Positions 4,104-11,183 of a DNA stretch of 13,434 nt are shown here, piece by piece (the first letter of the stretch is position 1; each line of letters begins with the position of its first letter). The DNA lies in the NCBI GenBank assembly GCA_964576705.1, contig CAZNVI010000028.1, positions 1 through 13,434 on the forward strand. Reading direction: 5' to 3'. Source of the stretch: CAYMDS01 sp964576705 (GTDB lineage Bacteria; Patescibacteriota; Microgenomatia; Levybacterales; UBA12049). The position numbers were made by a program, and so were the translations under genes. Below the pieces are notes generated by a model. The model was given only the letters and a program-made list of their open reading frames with translations, did no database searches and had not been told where the DNA came from.

Positions 4104-5543
4104 GTCTGCTAGTCTTTTAATGGTTTTTTCTTTTCCTAATATCTCAAGCGACTCAGGCAGAGGTAAACCTTTCTCTTTTCCTGTGAGTAGATAATATAAA
4201 ACCGGCATGCGGATTGAGTGTTTCTGTAGTATATTTTTCAATTTAACTAATACTTCATCCTTTTGCCACTCAATTGTTTCATTCAGGGAGTGTTTTAAAT
4301 CTTTTACTATTTCTTTTTCATTATCATTTCTTGGGTTTATAACCTGTTCGTTAAAGAAATGTCCGGCAAGGCTCTCGAAATCTTTCAAAGTCTGCATACG
4401 GTCCTTGATCAAAGGTAAGAGTTGTAATAGTAATTCCTCATTCTGAGGCGTTAGCCGAATAATCTTGGGATCCTTCTCCGCCGGCTGGCGGATCAGGATG
4501 ACAGGGGTGGGTGGATAGAATTCCTTTAGTCTTTTTGTTAATTCATCAGCTTTCAGGTTTTGGATATAATGCTGGTTAATCCATAGCAACTTTTGTAAAT
4601 CAAATCTAGCTCCTTGAGATGTCAACTCGCTTATTTCAAAAAGTTGTATAAATTCATCTAGGCTATAAATTTCTTTACCTTCAGGGTGGTTCCAAACTAT
4701 GTTCGATAAATAATTCAATACAGCTTCCGGTAGAAAACCTTCTTCACGATAATAGTCTACAGACGCATGGTTATTCCTTTTAGATAATTTACCTTTACCG
4801 TCACTATTTAATATTAAAGGTAAATGTGCATGTTTGGGCATCTCCCAATTAAAATATTCATATAATAAGACATGTTTCGGTGTAGAAGAAATCCACTCTT
4901 TTCCTCTGAATACATGAGTGATTTGCATGAGATGGTCGTCTACTACAACACCTAAATGGTACGTGGGGTAACCATCGGATTTGGTAATAACCTGATCATC
5001 GATGGATGCACTATCGAATTCTATTTTTCCTGAAATTATATCTATAAATGATATCTTTCTATTTTCCGGAATTTTCATTCTCACTACGAATGGAATTTTA
5101 CTAGCCAGTTTTTGCTGGATTTCTTCTTCTGTCAATTTACGGCATAATTTATCATACATGGGCGGTAATTTCTTATTGATTTGCTCATTGCGCATTTCCT
5201 CAAGTCTCTCTTTTGTGCAAAAACAGTAATAAGCATTCTTTTTATTTATTAATTCCTCTGTATATTTTTTATATATCTCTAATCTTTCTGATTGTTTATA
5301 TGGACCAAATGGACCCTGCGATTGCGGGCTTTCGTCAGGATTTAATCCGAACCAGGCCAATGCTTCATAAATTACCTCTTCTGCGCCGGTTACGAATCGA
5401 TTTCTATCAGTGTCCTCAATCCGAAGAATAAATTTACCATTATTTTTTTTAGCAAAAGCAAAATCAAATAAAACTTGGTAGATTGTCCCTATGTGCGGGA
5501 AGCCTGTCGGACTTGGGGCTATGCGTGTTCTAACTGGGTTCAT
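4068..5543 (-). CDS. gltX: glutamyl-tRNA synthetase
   Basis: This is a class I aminoacyl-tRNA synthetase of 491 residues, the usual bacterial GluRS length. The N-terminal Rossmann fold begins RIAPSPTGFPHIGT (HIGH motif at 17-20), then RIEDTD (41-46) for glutamate/ATP recognition. A zinc-like site may be formed by C107-x-C109, Y130 and C134. KLSKR (252-256) is the KMSKS loop. The C-terminal half is the helical anticodon-binding domain. An insertion at about residues 344-367 (including IRQPAEKDP) is encoded partly by a DNA palindrome, and the last residues lie in another palindrome. Whether it discriminates tRNA-Glu from tRNA-Gln cannot be read here. The start is fixed by the family N-terminus; no Shine-Dalgarno site is present, and GATAAT lies 7 nt upstream. 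Confidence 0.97.
   Translation of the reverse strand: MNPVRTRIAPSPTGFPHIGTIYQVLFDFAFAKKNNGKFILRIEDTDRNRFVTGAEEVIYEALAWFGLNPDESPQSQGPFGPYKQSERLEIYKKYTEELINKKNAYYCFCTKERLEEMRNEQINKKLPPMYDKLCRKLTEEEIQQKLASKIPFVVRMKIPENRKISFIDIISGKIEFDSASIDDQVITKSDGYPTYHLGVVVDDHLMQITHVFRGKEWISSTPKHVLLYEYFNWEMPKHAHLPLILNSDGKGKLSKRNNHASVDYYREEGFLPEAVLNYLSNIVWNHPEGKEIYSLDEFIQLFEISELTSQGARFDLQKLLWINQHYIQNLKADELTKRLKEFYPPTPVILIRQPAEKDPKIIRLTPQNEELLLQLLPLIKDRMQTLKDFESLAGHFFNEQVINPRNDNEKEIVKDLKHSLNETIEWQKDEVLVKLKNILQKHSIRMPVLYYLLTGKEKGLPLPESLEILGKEKTIKRLADIESKSHSDIAA
4470..4499. repeat. palindromic element inserted in frame in gltX
   Basis: A 30-bp palindrome has arms ATCCT...AGGAT and an inner stem TCCGCC-GGCT-GGCGGA (4477-4492), broken by one 2-bp mismatch step. 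It is much richer in GC than the surrounding gene. It encodes the residues around IRQPAEKDP in a surface region where bacterial GluRS sequences vary in length. A related core lies at 388-400 (CCACCGAAGGCGG). Confidence 0.65.
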
Positions 5544-5550
5544 ATTTTAG

Positions 5551-5556
5551 ATTATC
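5551..5556 (-). promoter_or_regulatory. candidate -10 box of gltX
   Basis: On the minus strand GATAAT (5 of 6 to consensus) ends 7 nt before the gltX ATG at 5543. This would make the message leaderless, like the other promoters in this window. No convincing -35 hexamer is found 17 bp further up, so the call is tentative. Confidence 0.35.
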
Positions 5557-5598
5557 AAGACGTACAAATCATAATGAATCATTTGAGTACATCTCTTC

Positions 5599-5639
5599 GG
5601 ATGCGCCATTTATTTCAGGATGCATCAACTGGTGCGTCC
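5599..5639. promoter_or_regulatory. dyad between gltX and the divergent membrane-protein gene
   Basis: GGATGCGCC (5599-5607) and GGTGCGTCC (5631-5639) form an inverted repeat that pairs at 7 of 9 positions, or 9 of 9 in RNA if G-U pairs count. A third related word, GGATGCATC, lies between them at 5618-5626. The right arm abuts the -35 of the plus-strand promoter. It could be an operator or a hairpin. No regulator is identified. Confidence 0.35.
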
Positions 5640-5669
5640 TTGCATTATATATTAGCCATTCTTTATACT
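5640..5669 (+). promoter_or_regulatory. candidate promoter of the 371-residue membrane protein gene
   Basis: TTGCAT (5640-5645) and TATACT (5664-5669) are spaced by 18 bp. The -10 ends 9 nt before the ATG at 5679, giving a predicted leader of about two or three nucleotides. No Shine-Dalgarno site is present. Confidence 0.5.
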
Positions 5670-5678
5670 CAATAGAGT

Positions 5679-6794
5679 ATGACCCTTCATCAAACTACTG
5701 AGTTTTTTCATAAGTTTCTTAAAAGTTTCATCATCTTAGCTGGTACGATAATTGTATTAGTTTTACTCTTCAATATATTCCGTATAATGTTTAAGATTTT
5801 GAATCCGCCTCCTCCCGATTATCCAGATGTACTATTCGGAAAGTTGCCGTCTGTTGTATTTCCTAAGTCTACAGTAAATGAGAACTTTACATATTCTCTA
5901 AATACATTATCTGGTACCCTACCCGTGCTTTCTGACAGAGCGAAGGTGTATAAGACGGAAATTTCTCCTGTCACATTATTAAATGTTCAGAATGCGCGTG
6001 AAAAAGTATCAAAAATAGGCTTTATAGACGAAAAAGATAAACAATTTCGTGAATTTGTCCTTACTGATACCCGTTATCAATGGCAAGTAGTCACTAATGG
6101 ACTTTTGCGCACCATAGTTATGAATACAGACACATATGATTTCAAGCTTACAAGTACTTACAGGACCTATCCTCCGATTCTAAATCAATCTAGGATAGGC
6201 GATGAAATAAGTGCGAAAGAAGTTATAGATAAATTTTTTACCTCGATGAATCTATCACGTGAAGATATCGATATGGAAGACGCCAAGATTCGATCGCTTA
6301 TGTTGGAGACAGGGGTCCTTATACCTGCAGATAGTGTTTCTAGTACACATATATATCGCGTCGATCTGTTTCAGAAAAAGCTTGACGAAAAACCTATATA
6401 TTATCCGACTCATCCGTTTTCTTCGATGTATTTTTTAATGATGGCAAGATCTCATGATACTGAAGATATATTAGAAGCGAATTTTAATCATCAGATAATA
6501 GCTTCAGAATCAGCCAGTTATCCGATTAAAACAGCCGAAGAAGCATATTCTGAGTTAAAAGAGGGTAAAGGATACATAGCCAACTATTTCGGTACTTCAA
6601 GCTCGATCCCGATCACTGATGTTACTTTAGGATATTATTTGGGAGAAGAGAGGACGGGCTATATATTCCCTGTAATACTTTTTCAAAGTAAAGAAGAGTT
6701 TTTCGCATTCGTACCTGCTATTAAAGAGACCTGTCTTACATCGAATAATGCTTCAATAGAGGAGTGTCAGGGGAAGGCGGGAAGTAGTAAGTAG
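5679..6794 (+). CDS. single-pass membrane protein with large extracytoplasmic domain, unknown function
   Basis: I do not recognise this 371-residue protein as a named family. It begins with a short cytoplasmic stretch, one hydrophobic segment (about residues 16-40) and a proline-rich joint (NPPPPDYPD), then about 320 residues of mixed alpha/beta sequence, predicted outside the membrane. Near the end, AEEAYSELKEGKG followed by ITDVTLGYYLGEE and FPVILF (residues about 312-335) recalls the repeating fold of YycH/YycI, membrane regulators of the WalK kinase in Firmicutes. The pattern is an A-x-x-L helix, then a V-x-LGYY strand, then a P-V strand. That likeness is faint and inferential. The two cysteines near the C-terminus (CLTSNNASIEEC) could form a disulphide. 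The gene stands alone between a divergent gltX and a convergent carboxypeptidase gene, with its own promoter and a shared terminator. Confidence 0.75.
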   Translation: MTLHQTTEFFHKFLKSFIILAGTIIVLVLLFNIFRIMFKILNPPPPDYPDVLFGKLPSVVFPKSTVNENFTYSLNTLSGTLPVLSDRAKVYKTEISPVTLLNVQNAREKVSKIGFIDEKDKQFREFVLTDTRYQWQVVTNGLLRTIVMNTDTYDFKLTSTYRTYPPILNQSRIGDEISAKEVIDKFFTSMNLSREDIDMEDAKIRSLMLETGVLIPADSVSSTHIYRVDLFQKKLDEKPIYYPTHPFSSMYFLMMARSHDTEDILEANFNHQIIASESASYPIKTAEEAYSELKEGKGYIANYFGTSSSIPITDVTLGYYLGEERTGYIFPVILFQSKEEFFAFVPAIKETCLTSNNASIEECQGKAGSSK

Positions 6795-6803
6795 TAAGTT
6801 AAA

Positions 6804-6835
6804 AAAGCTCAGCTTTTCTCTGAAAGCTGAGCTTT
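6804..6835. terminator. bidirectional hairpin terminator
   Basis: A perfect 13-bp stem, AAAGCTCAGCTTT / AAAGCTGAGCTTT, encloses a 6-nt loop (6817-6822). It lies 9 bp after the stop of the plus-strand membrane-protein gene and 9 bp before the stop of the convergent carboxypeptidase gene. On the minus strand the stem runs into TTTTTT (from 6801-6806), so it is a good intrinsic terminator for the carboxypeptidase transcript. On the plus strand the U-run is weak. Confidence 0.9.
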
Positions 6836-6844
6836 AATTAGAAG

Positions 6845-7843
6845 TTATTGGTTATTAAAGAAAAAATCTGCGGGTTTTATAAACTTCACATTATCGTTAA
6901 CAATTTTTGATAGAATTTCAGTATCAGCGAATCTATCTTCGCTTTTCATGACTATTATAATAAAGCGGTGCCCTTTTGCGGCCTTTGCAGTGACCAAAAC
7001 TTCTCCGGCTCCCTGTGTAAACCCTGTCTTAATACCCACGATTCCATCGATTCCTAATAGCTTGTTAAGGTTAATTAATGTGTACGATTTTGATCCGTCA
7101 ACTGTCGATATCACCTTTCTTTTCGTTGCTATTATCTTTGCGAGACCAGGGTTATTTATAGCGTACGATGAGAGTTGAGATAAATCATTTACAGTAGTGT
7201 AATTACCGTCATCATCAAGTCCTGCAGGGTCTGCATAGTGTGTGTATTTTAAGCTCAGATCCGCTGCCTTATTATTCATATGGTCTACAAAGCTTTTGAC
7301 GCCCCCTGGATAATTTTCGGCAATTGCCAAGGCTGCGTCATTTGCCGAAGGGAGTAGTAAGGCATAAAGTATATCTTCAAATCTAATCTTTTCACCCACT
7401 TCAAACCCTGCTATTGCACCCTCTGTTTGAAGACTTTGTATGGTAATAATGTCATTCGGTTTAAAGTGCTCAAGTGCTACGATTGCTGTCATAATTTTTG
7501 TAGTGGATGCCATAGAAAAGCGGAGCTGTGGTTTTTTTTCATATAGAATGACTTTTGATGTATCGTCAAGAATGATCGCAGACTCGGCGGTTATTACGGG
7601 AGCTAACGAATCGTCAAGAATTGGATAGTCCGACAAATTAACAGGTTCTGAGATATCGACAGTATAATCAGCAATGTTTTGCTTGACCAGAATATTTATA
7701 ACAGAAAGTACTAACAGTATAATAAAAAGGAATAATATCGGGATGAGATATACAGATTGTGTAGTTAAGTTAATCTCTTCGGGTTTACTTACTTTTGTTT
7801 TTTTCTCGACTGTTTTTTTCTTCAGTAGTGCTGAATCTTTCAT
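6845..7843 (-). CDS. D-alanyl-D-alanine carboxypeptidase (peptidase S11)
   Basis: This penicillin-binding-protein-type carboxypeptidase has 332 residues and would trim the terminal D-alanine from peptidoglycan stem peptides. The active-site motifs are all present: S113-T-T-K116 (SxxK nucleophile), S166-A-N168 (SxN) and K272-T-G (KTG), in typical S11 spacing. A lysine-rich cytoplasmic N-terminus precedes one hydrophobic segment (about 31-53) that should act as an uncleaved signal anchor. The beta-rich C-terminal domain of DacA is largely absent, as in many compact forms. The start lies inside the aspS coding region, 59 nt before that gene ends, and is supported by GGAGAG at 7849-7854. Confidence 0.93.
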   Translation of the reverse strand: MKDSALLKKKTVEKKTKVSKPEEINLTTQSVYLIPILFLFIILLVLSVINILVKQNIADYTVDISEPVNLSDYPILDDSLAPVITAESAIILDDTSKVILYEKKPQLRFSMASTTKIMTAIVALEHFKPNDIITIQSLQTEGAIAGFEVGEKIRFEDILYALLLPSANDAALAIAENYPGGVKSFVDHMNNKAADLSLKYTHYADPAGLDDDGNYTTVNDLSQLSSYAINNPGLAKIIATKRKVISTVDGSKSYTLINLNKLLGIDGIVGIKTGFTQGAGEVLVTAKAAKGHRFIIIVMKSEDRFADTEILSKIVNDNVKFIKPADFFFNNQ

Positions 7844-9167
7844 CTATTCTCTCCATATCCCGCGGGAACATTGATGCTTCACGGACATTTGACAGTCCTA
7901 GAATTTGCATAGTAATCCGCTCTGCCCCAAATGCGAATCCGCCCTCCGGAGGTGATCCATATTTAAAAGCATCCAAAAACATTTTAATCTTATTTTTATC
8001 CATTTTCCACTCTTCGGCATGTTTTAGCAATTGCCCGTAGTTATTAACTCTTCTTCCGCCTGAAAGCCATTCGACGCCCCGACATAATAAATCCATACCA
8101 TGATTATATTCTGGATTAGCGGGATCAGGGTAAACATAAAATGGTTTTTTCTTCGTCGGATAACCGTATATAAAAACCAAATCTGAACCGGTTTCCTCTT
8201 TAATAATGGCGCAAATTTCTCTTTCGTCTTCAGGGTTTAGGTCTTTTTCGGATCGAACGTCTCTTCCGGATTTTTCAAAAATCTTTTTTTGTGCTTCGCG
8301 CAAACTGATGCTTGGAGTTTTTTCAATGATACTTGGTAGTGTGGCGTTAAAAAGAGCTAGTTCATTCTTACATTTCTTTTCAAGAGTAGAAAAAATAAAC
8401 TTTATGGTCGCATCAGCCATATCCCGCACATCCTCCCATGATTCTATAAACGCCATTTCTGCATCGAGCGATACAACTTCCGTAAGATGTCTCGTGGTTA
8501 CCGAAGGTTCAGCGCGGAAAACTTTATTCACAGAAAAAACTCGTTCAAATGCAGTCATTACAATCTGTTTATATAATTGAGGGCTTTGTGTGAGATAGGC
8601 TATTTTATCAAAGTAGGCTATTTCAAATACTTCAGATCCACCCTCGGCCACTGCCGGTGCTATGCTCGGTGCCTGAAATTCAAAAAACCCTTGCGATTTC
8701 ATATATTCCCGAAACGAATCGATGATTACTTCTTGAATCTTAAAAATTGCCTGAACTTTTGGATGTCTTAAGGTTAATGCACGGTGATCCAGTAGAGTAG
8801 GTAAATCCAAATTTAGGTCTTTACCTCCCATATCGAAAGGCATCTCGGCTGATTTTTCAATTACAGTTATGTTTTCAGATTCGAGTTCTATGGTTCCTGT
8901 AGCTGACTCTTTATTTATGTAACGCTCATCTCTTTTTTTCACCAAACCAGTTACTGATATCACATCTTGAGAGCCTAATGTTGCGGCTAGTTTGGCCAAT
9001 TCAGGAGTAAATGCGCCTATTTGCAAGATTCCAGATCGATCCCGTAGGTCGAAAAATGCTATCTTACCATGCGCTCTTACAGTATGAACCCAACCGGAGA
9101 CTGAAACTACCTTCCCGACATTTTGTAAGCATTCATATATAAGTGTTCTTGTTTTATTATTACTCAT
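7785..9167 (-). CDS. aspS: aspartyl-tRNA synthetase, archaeal/eukaryal type
   Basis: This class II synthetase has 460 residues, whereas bacterial-type AspRS is near 590, so it lacks the GAD insertion domain and belongs to the short archaeal/eukaryal class. The N-terminal OB fold contains VSGWVHTVRAHG and FFDLRDRSG. The catalytic domain shows AEGGSEVFEI, the AspRS-type SPQLYKQ (AsnRS has SGQLY), motif 2 FRAE (217-220) with TRHLTE (225-230), and motif 3 GFAFGAER. In this class the residue after GWV affects anticodon discrimination. Here it is H28, the residue reported in the relaxed Deinococcus AspRS2, so mischarging of tRNA-Asn is possible but unproven. The C-terminus extends about 15 residues past the usual FPRD end, over the start of the carboxypeptidase gene. 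Confidence 0.95.
   Translation of the reverse strand: MSNNKTRTLIYECLQNVGKVVSVSGWVHTVRAHGKIAFFDLRDRSGILQIGAFTPELAKLAATLGSQDVISVTGLVKKRDERYINKESATGTIELESENITVIEKSAEMPFDMGGKDLNLDLPTLLDHRALTLRHPKVQAIFKIQEVIIDSFREYMKSQGFFEFQAPSIAPAVAEGGSEVFEIAYFDKIAYLTQSPQLYKQIVMTAFERVFSVNKVFRAEPSVTTRHLTEVVSLDAEMAFIESWEDVRDMADATIKFIFSTLEKKCKNELALFNATLPSIIEKTPSISLREAQKKIFEKSGRDVRSEKDLNPEDEREICAIIKEETGSDLVFIYGYPTKKKPFYVYPDPANPEYNHGMDLLCRGVEWLSGGRRVNNYGQLLKHAEEWKMDKNKIKMFLDAFKYGSPPEGGFAFGAERITMQILGLSNVREASMFPRDMERIDERFSTTEEKNSREKNKSK
7849..7854 (-). promoter_or_regulatory. ribosome binding site of the carboxypeptidase gene
   Basis: GGAGAG on the minus strand, with 5 nt between it and the ATG at 7843, lies within the aspS reading frame. 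It supports the start chosen for the carboxypeptidase and argues that the 59-nt gene overlap is real. Confidence 0.55.
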
Positions 9168-9315
9168 ACAGTTAAATCAGAAATTAAAAATAAAATCTCA
9201 AAAATATATATTAAAAATCAAATATTTTATCTAAAATTTGTATTTTTTATTTTTTATGTTTGATTTTTTATTTATCACCGTATTCTACTCCACTTCAGCT
9301 TTCTTCGCAATAGCC
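9168..9315. repeat. AT-rich inverted-repeat spacer between recJ and aspS
   Basis: This 148-bp gap has no coding potential that I would support. It is almost pure A/T in its centre, with inverted words: AAAAATAAAA (9186-9195) against TTTTATTTTT (9245-9254), and AAAAATCAAA (9213-9222) against TTTGATTTTT (9259-9268). The arms interleave, so two alternative stems are possible. It must contain the aspS promoter or leader. I find no clear -10 close to the aspS start. Confidence 0.5.
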
Positions 9316-11040
9316 TCAATTATGGACTTTTATATCCTTAACCTTTAATTGAAGTTTTCGTCTACCGTTCCATTTATTCTCGTCGATAATATATGCAAGA
9401 TCTATGACGCCCCCAATATGGAAGTTATTTACTTGTTCTCCGAAGCCGAATGCAATTGCTTCTATTTCTGTATCATCCTGATTTACATGTAAGCGAAGGT
9501 GTTTACCTTCTCTTCCCAAGACGCGCAAATCCTTTAAGGTGAGATTTCTAGACATGAATACAGGCTCGGGATTTCCCATGCCAAACGGTGAAAGAAGTTG
9601 AAGAGCCTCATAAAATTTATCTGTAATAAATTCGAGAGGTATTTCGCAGTCAATCCTTATCGATCTTATAAATAGATCATCATTAAGCATTTCAAATGCT
9701 AAGTGTTCTAAGGCCTCAGTCATTTTATCGATTTTCTCAGTTTCGACAGTAAACCCTGCAGCCATCGGATGACCGCCGATATTTACGAAATATTCAGAAG
9801 ATTGTCGTAGGAATTCTATTATATTGAATCCACTAATAGACCTTACCGATCCCTTGCTCAATTTTTCACCCTTAGCAATTACGACAGACGGTCTATAAAA
9901 TTCTTCGACCAAACGTCCGGCTACCAGCCCGATTACCCCTTCAGGATATGAGTCATGGGTGACTATTAAAAGTTTTTTTAATTCAGCTCTGTCATGAACC
10001 GAGAGACTAGCGTGTTTAACAGCATCAATCATCACGTTTTGTCTTTCTTTATTCGTAACACCCAGCAGCGATGCCAATTCATGCGCTCGTGTTAAGTTTT
10101 TTGTACATAAAAGTCTTAAGCTATCCATTGCAGATTCCATCCTGCCTGTAGCATTAAGTCGTGGCGCTATAACATGGCCTACTTCATAAGCGCCTATACT
10201 AGAATTATCAATTCCGGCTTCTTCATATAGCGCATTAAGTCCCGGTCTTTTTGTATGGCTTAGTTTTTCAAGTCCGTATTTCACTATAGTTCTGTTAGCC
10301 TCCTTAAGAGGCACAAGATCAGCGATAGTCCCCAGCGTAGCTAGCTCTAGAAGGGGGTCATTTTCCATTTGCCATTGCCCACCCAAGACATACAAGCGAG
10401 CTTCTTCGCTTCGCTCGTCCGCTTCATTTGCCATTTGCAAGACTATTTCCCTTGCTAATACCCATGCTATTCCTGCTCCACAGAGTTTCGTCGTATGTAC
10501 GATACTGAACGCATCTGGTAATCGATCACCTTTAATATGATGATCTGTAATAATACAATCTATTTTTTTTGTGTTAGCATAATCAACCGCAGCATTTGCC
10601 ACAATTCCATTATCCACTGTGATGATAAGTTTTAGATCAGGATATTTTTCAATTAAATTATCTATCCCTTTAACGGACAATCCATATCCCTCATCAATTC
10701 TGTGTGGTATGTACGGAGTGACTTTTGCTTTAAGTCCGAAAAAAAGAGTTTCCCAAAGTATCGCTGTAGCGGTAAGTCCATCTACATCATAATCGCCATA
10801 AATTATTATTTGCTCTTGATTAATAATTGCCTTTTGTATTTTGTTTATTGTTTTTTCAACTTCTGTAGTATCAATCCCCACAGATTTTAATGTTATATTT
10901 TCGATTTGTGGGTGTAAAAAATATTCAATCTCTTTTTTTGTCTTTAGACCTCTATTCTTAAGAAGAATGTCGATAATCTTTTCAGTAGATAAGTTCGATT
11001 TTTTGTTTTTTATATCACTGAGTATTTGCCACCGTTTCAT
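9316..11040 (-). CDS. recJ: single-stranded-DNA-specific 5'-3' exonuclease RecJ
   Basis: This DHH-family exonuclease, about 575 residues, degrades single-stranded DNA 5' to 3' in recombination and mismatch repair. The metal-binding DHH motifs, numbered from the upstream ATG at 11052, are GDYDVDG (86-92), VDNG (146-149) and TDHH (169-172), then CGAGIAW and LGTIADLVPL. The DHHA1 motif is GGHPMAAG (426-433), followed by the OB-like C-terminal domain. I start at 11040 (MKRWQIL), the family-like N-terminus; the ATG at 11052 would add four residues. Residues about 207-231 form an insertion before the conserved LLELATLGT strand, encoded by a repeat-bearing segment. No Shine-Dalgarno site is seen at either start. 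Confidence 0.95.
   Translation of the reverse strand: MKRWQILSDIKNKKSNLSTEKIIDILLKNRGLKTKKEIEYFLHPQIENITLKSVGIDTTEVEKTINKIQKAIINQEQIIIYGDYDVDGLTATAILWETLFFGLKAKVTPYIPHRIDEGYGLSVKGIDNLIEKYPDLKLIITVDNGIVANAAVDYANTKKIDCIITDHHIKGDRLPDAFSIVHTTKLCGAGIAWVLAREIVLQMANEADERSEEARLYVLGGQWQMENDPLLELATLGTIADLVPLKEANRTIVKYGLEKLSHTKRPGLNALYEEAGIDNSSIGAYEVGHVIAPRLNATGRMESAMDSLRLLCTKNLTRAHELASLLGVTNKERQNVMIDAVKHASLSVHDRAELKKLLIVTHDSYPEGVIGLVAGRLVEEFYRPSVVIAKGEKLSKGSVRSISGFNIIEFLRQSSEYFVNIGGHPMAAGFTVETEKIDKMTEALEHLAFEMLNDDLFIRSIRIDCEIPLEFITDKFYEALQLLSPFGMGNPEPVFMSRNLTLKDLRVLGREGKHLRLHVNQDDTEIEAIAFGFGEQVNNFHIGGVIDLAYIIDENKWNGRRKLQLKVKDIKVHN
10366..10435. repeat. repeat-bearing insertion in recJ
   Basis: CATTTGCCATT occurs at 10366-10376 and again, identically, at 10425-10435. 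Between the copies lies a GC-richer imperfect palindrome built from CGAGC, GCTTC and GCTCG words (10397-10416). The segment encodes the residues around ADERSEEARLYVLGGQW, which interrupt the conserved RecJ core. The direct repeats could be a target-site duplication or part of the element. Confidence 0.5.
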
Positions 11041-11049
11041 ATAGGAATT

Positions 11050-11160
11050 CAAAGTTCAAAAGTTAAAGGTCAAAATCACAGGTAAAAAATCAAAAAGTTG
11101 ATATATTTTTAACTTTTAATTTGTACTTTTGACTTTTGCATTTTTATTTTTAAGATTTTA
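11050..11160. repeat. inverted-repeat spacer between recJ and cca
   Basis: The gap between the divergent recJ and cca genes carries iterated CAAAAGT words on the left and ACTTTTG words on the right. The clearest pairs are TCAAAAG (11056-11062) with CTTTTGA (11126-11132), CAAAAGT (11057-11063) with ACTTTTG (11132-11138), and AAAAGTT (11093-11099) with AACTTTT (11111-11117). Together they can fold into a long imperfect AT-rich hairpin. The recJ promoter must lie in or beside it; I cannot identify it. Confidence 0.55.
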
Positions 11161-11163
11161 TTC

Positions 11164-11172
11164 TGTTATACT
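11164..11172 (+). promoter_or_regulatory. extended -10 promoter of cca
   Basis: TGTTATACT is an extended -10 (TGn plus TATACT) ending 11 nt before the cca ATG, which predicts a leader of about five nucleotides. No matching -35 is seen at 17 bp, and there is no Shine-Dalgarno site. Confidence 0.5.
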
Positions 11173-11183
11173 ATATCAAATAT

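Noticed and set aside
5475..5675. 66-residue plus-strand frame across the gltX start and promoter region
   Set aside because: It overlaps the conserved GltX N-terminus and covers the divergent promoter; no motif is present.
6781..6800. Tandem GTAGTAA repeats at the end of the membrane-protein gene
   Set aside because: There are only two short units at the stop codon, too little to call a functional repeat.
8206..8580. 124-residue plus-strand frame opposite aspS
   Set aside because: It is antisense to the conserved AspRS core, is low-complexity serine/leucine-rich, and has no family motifs or promoter.
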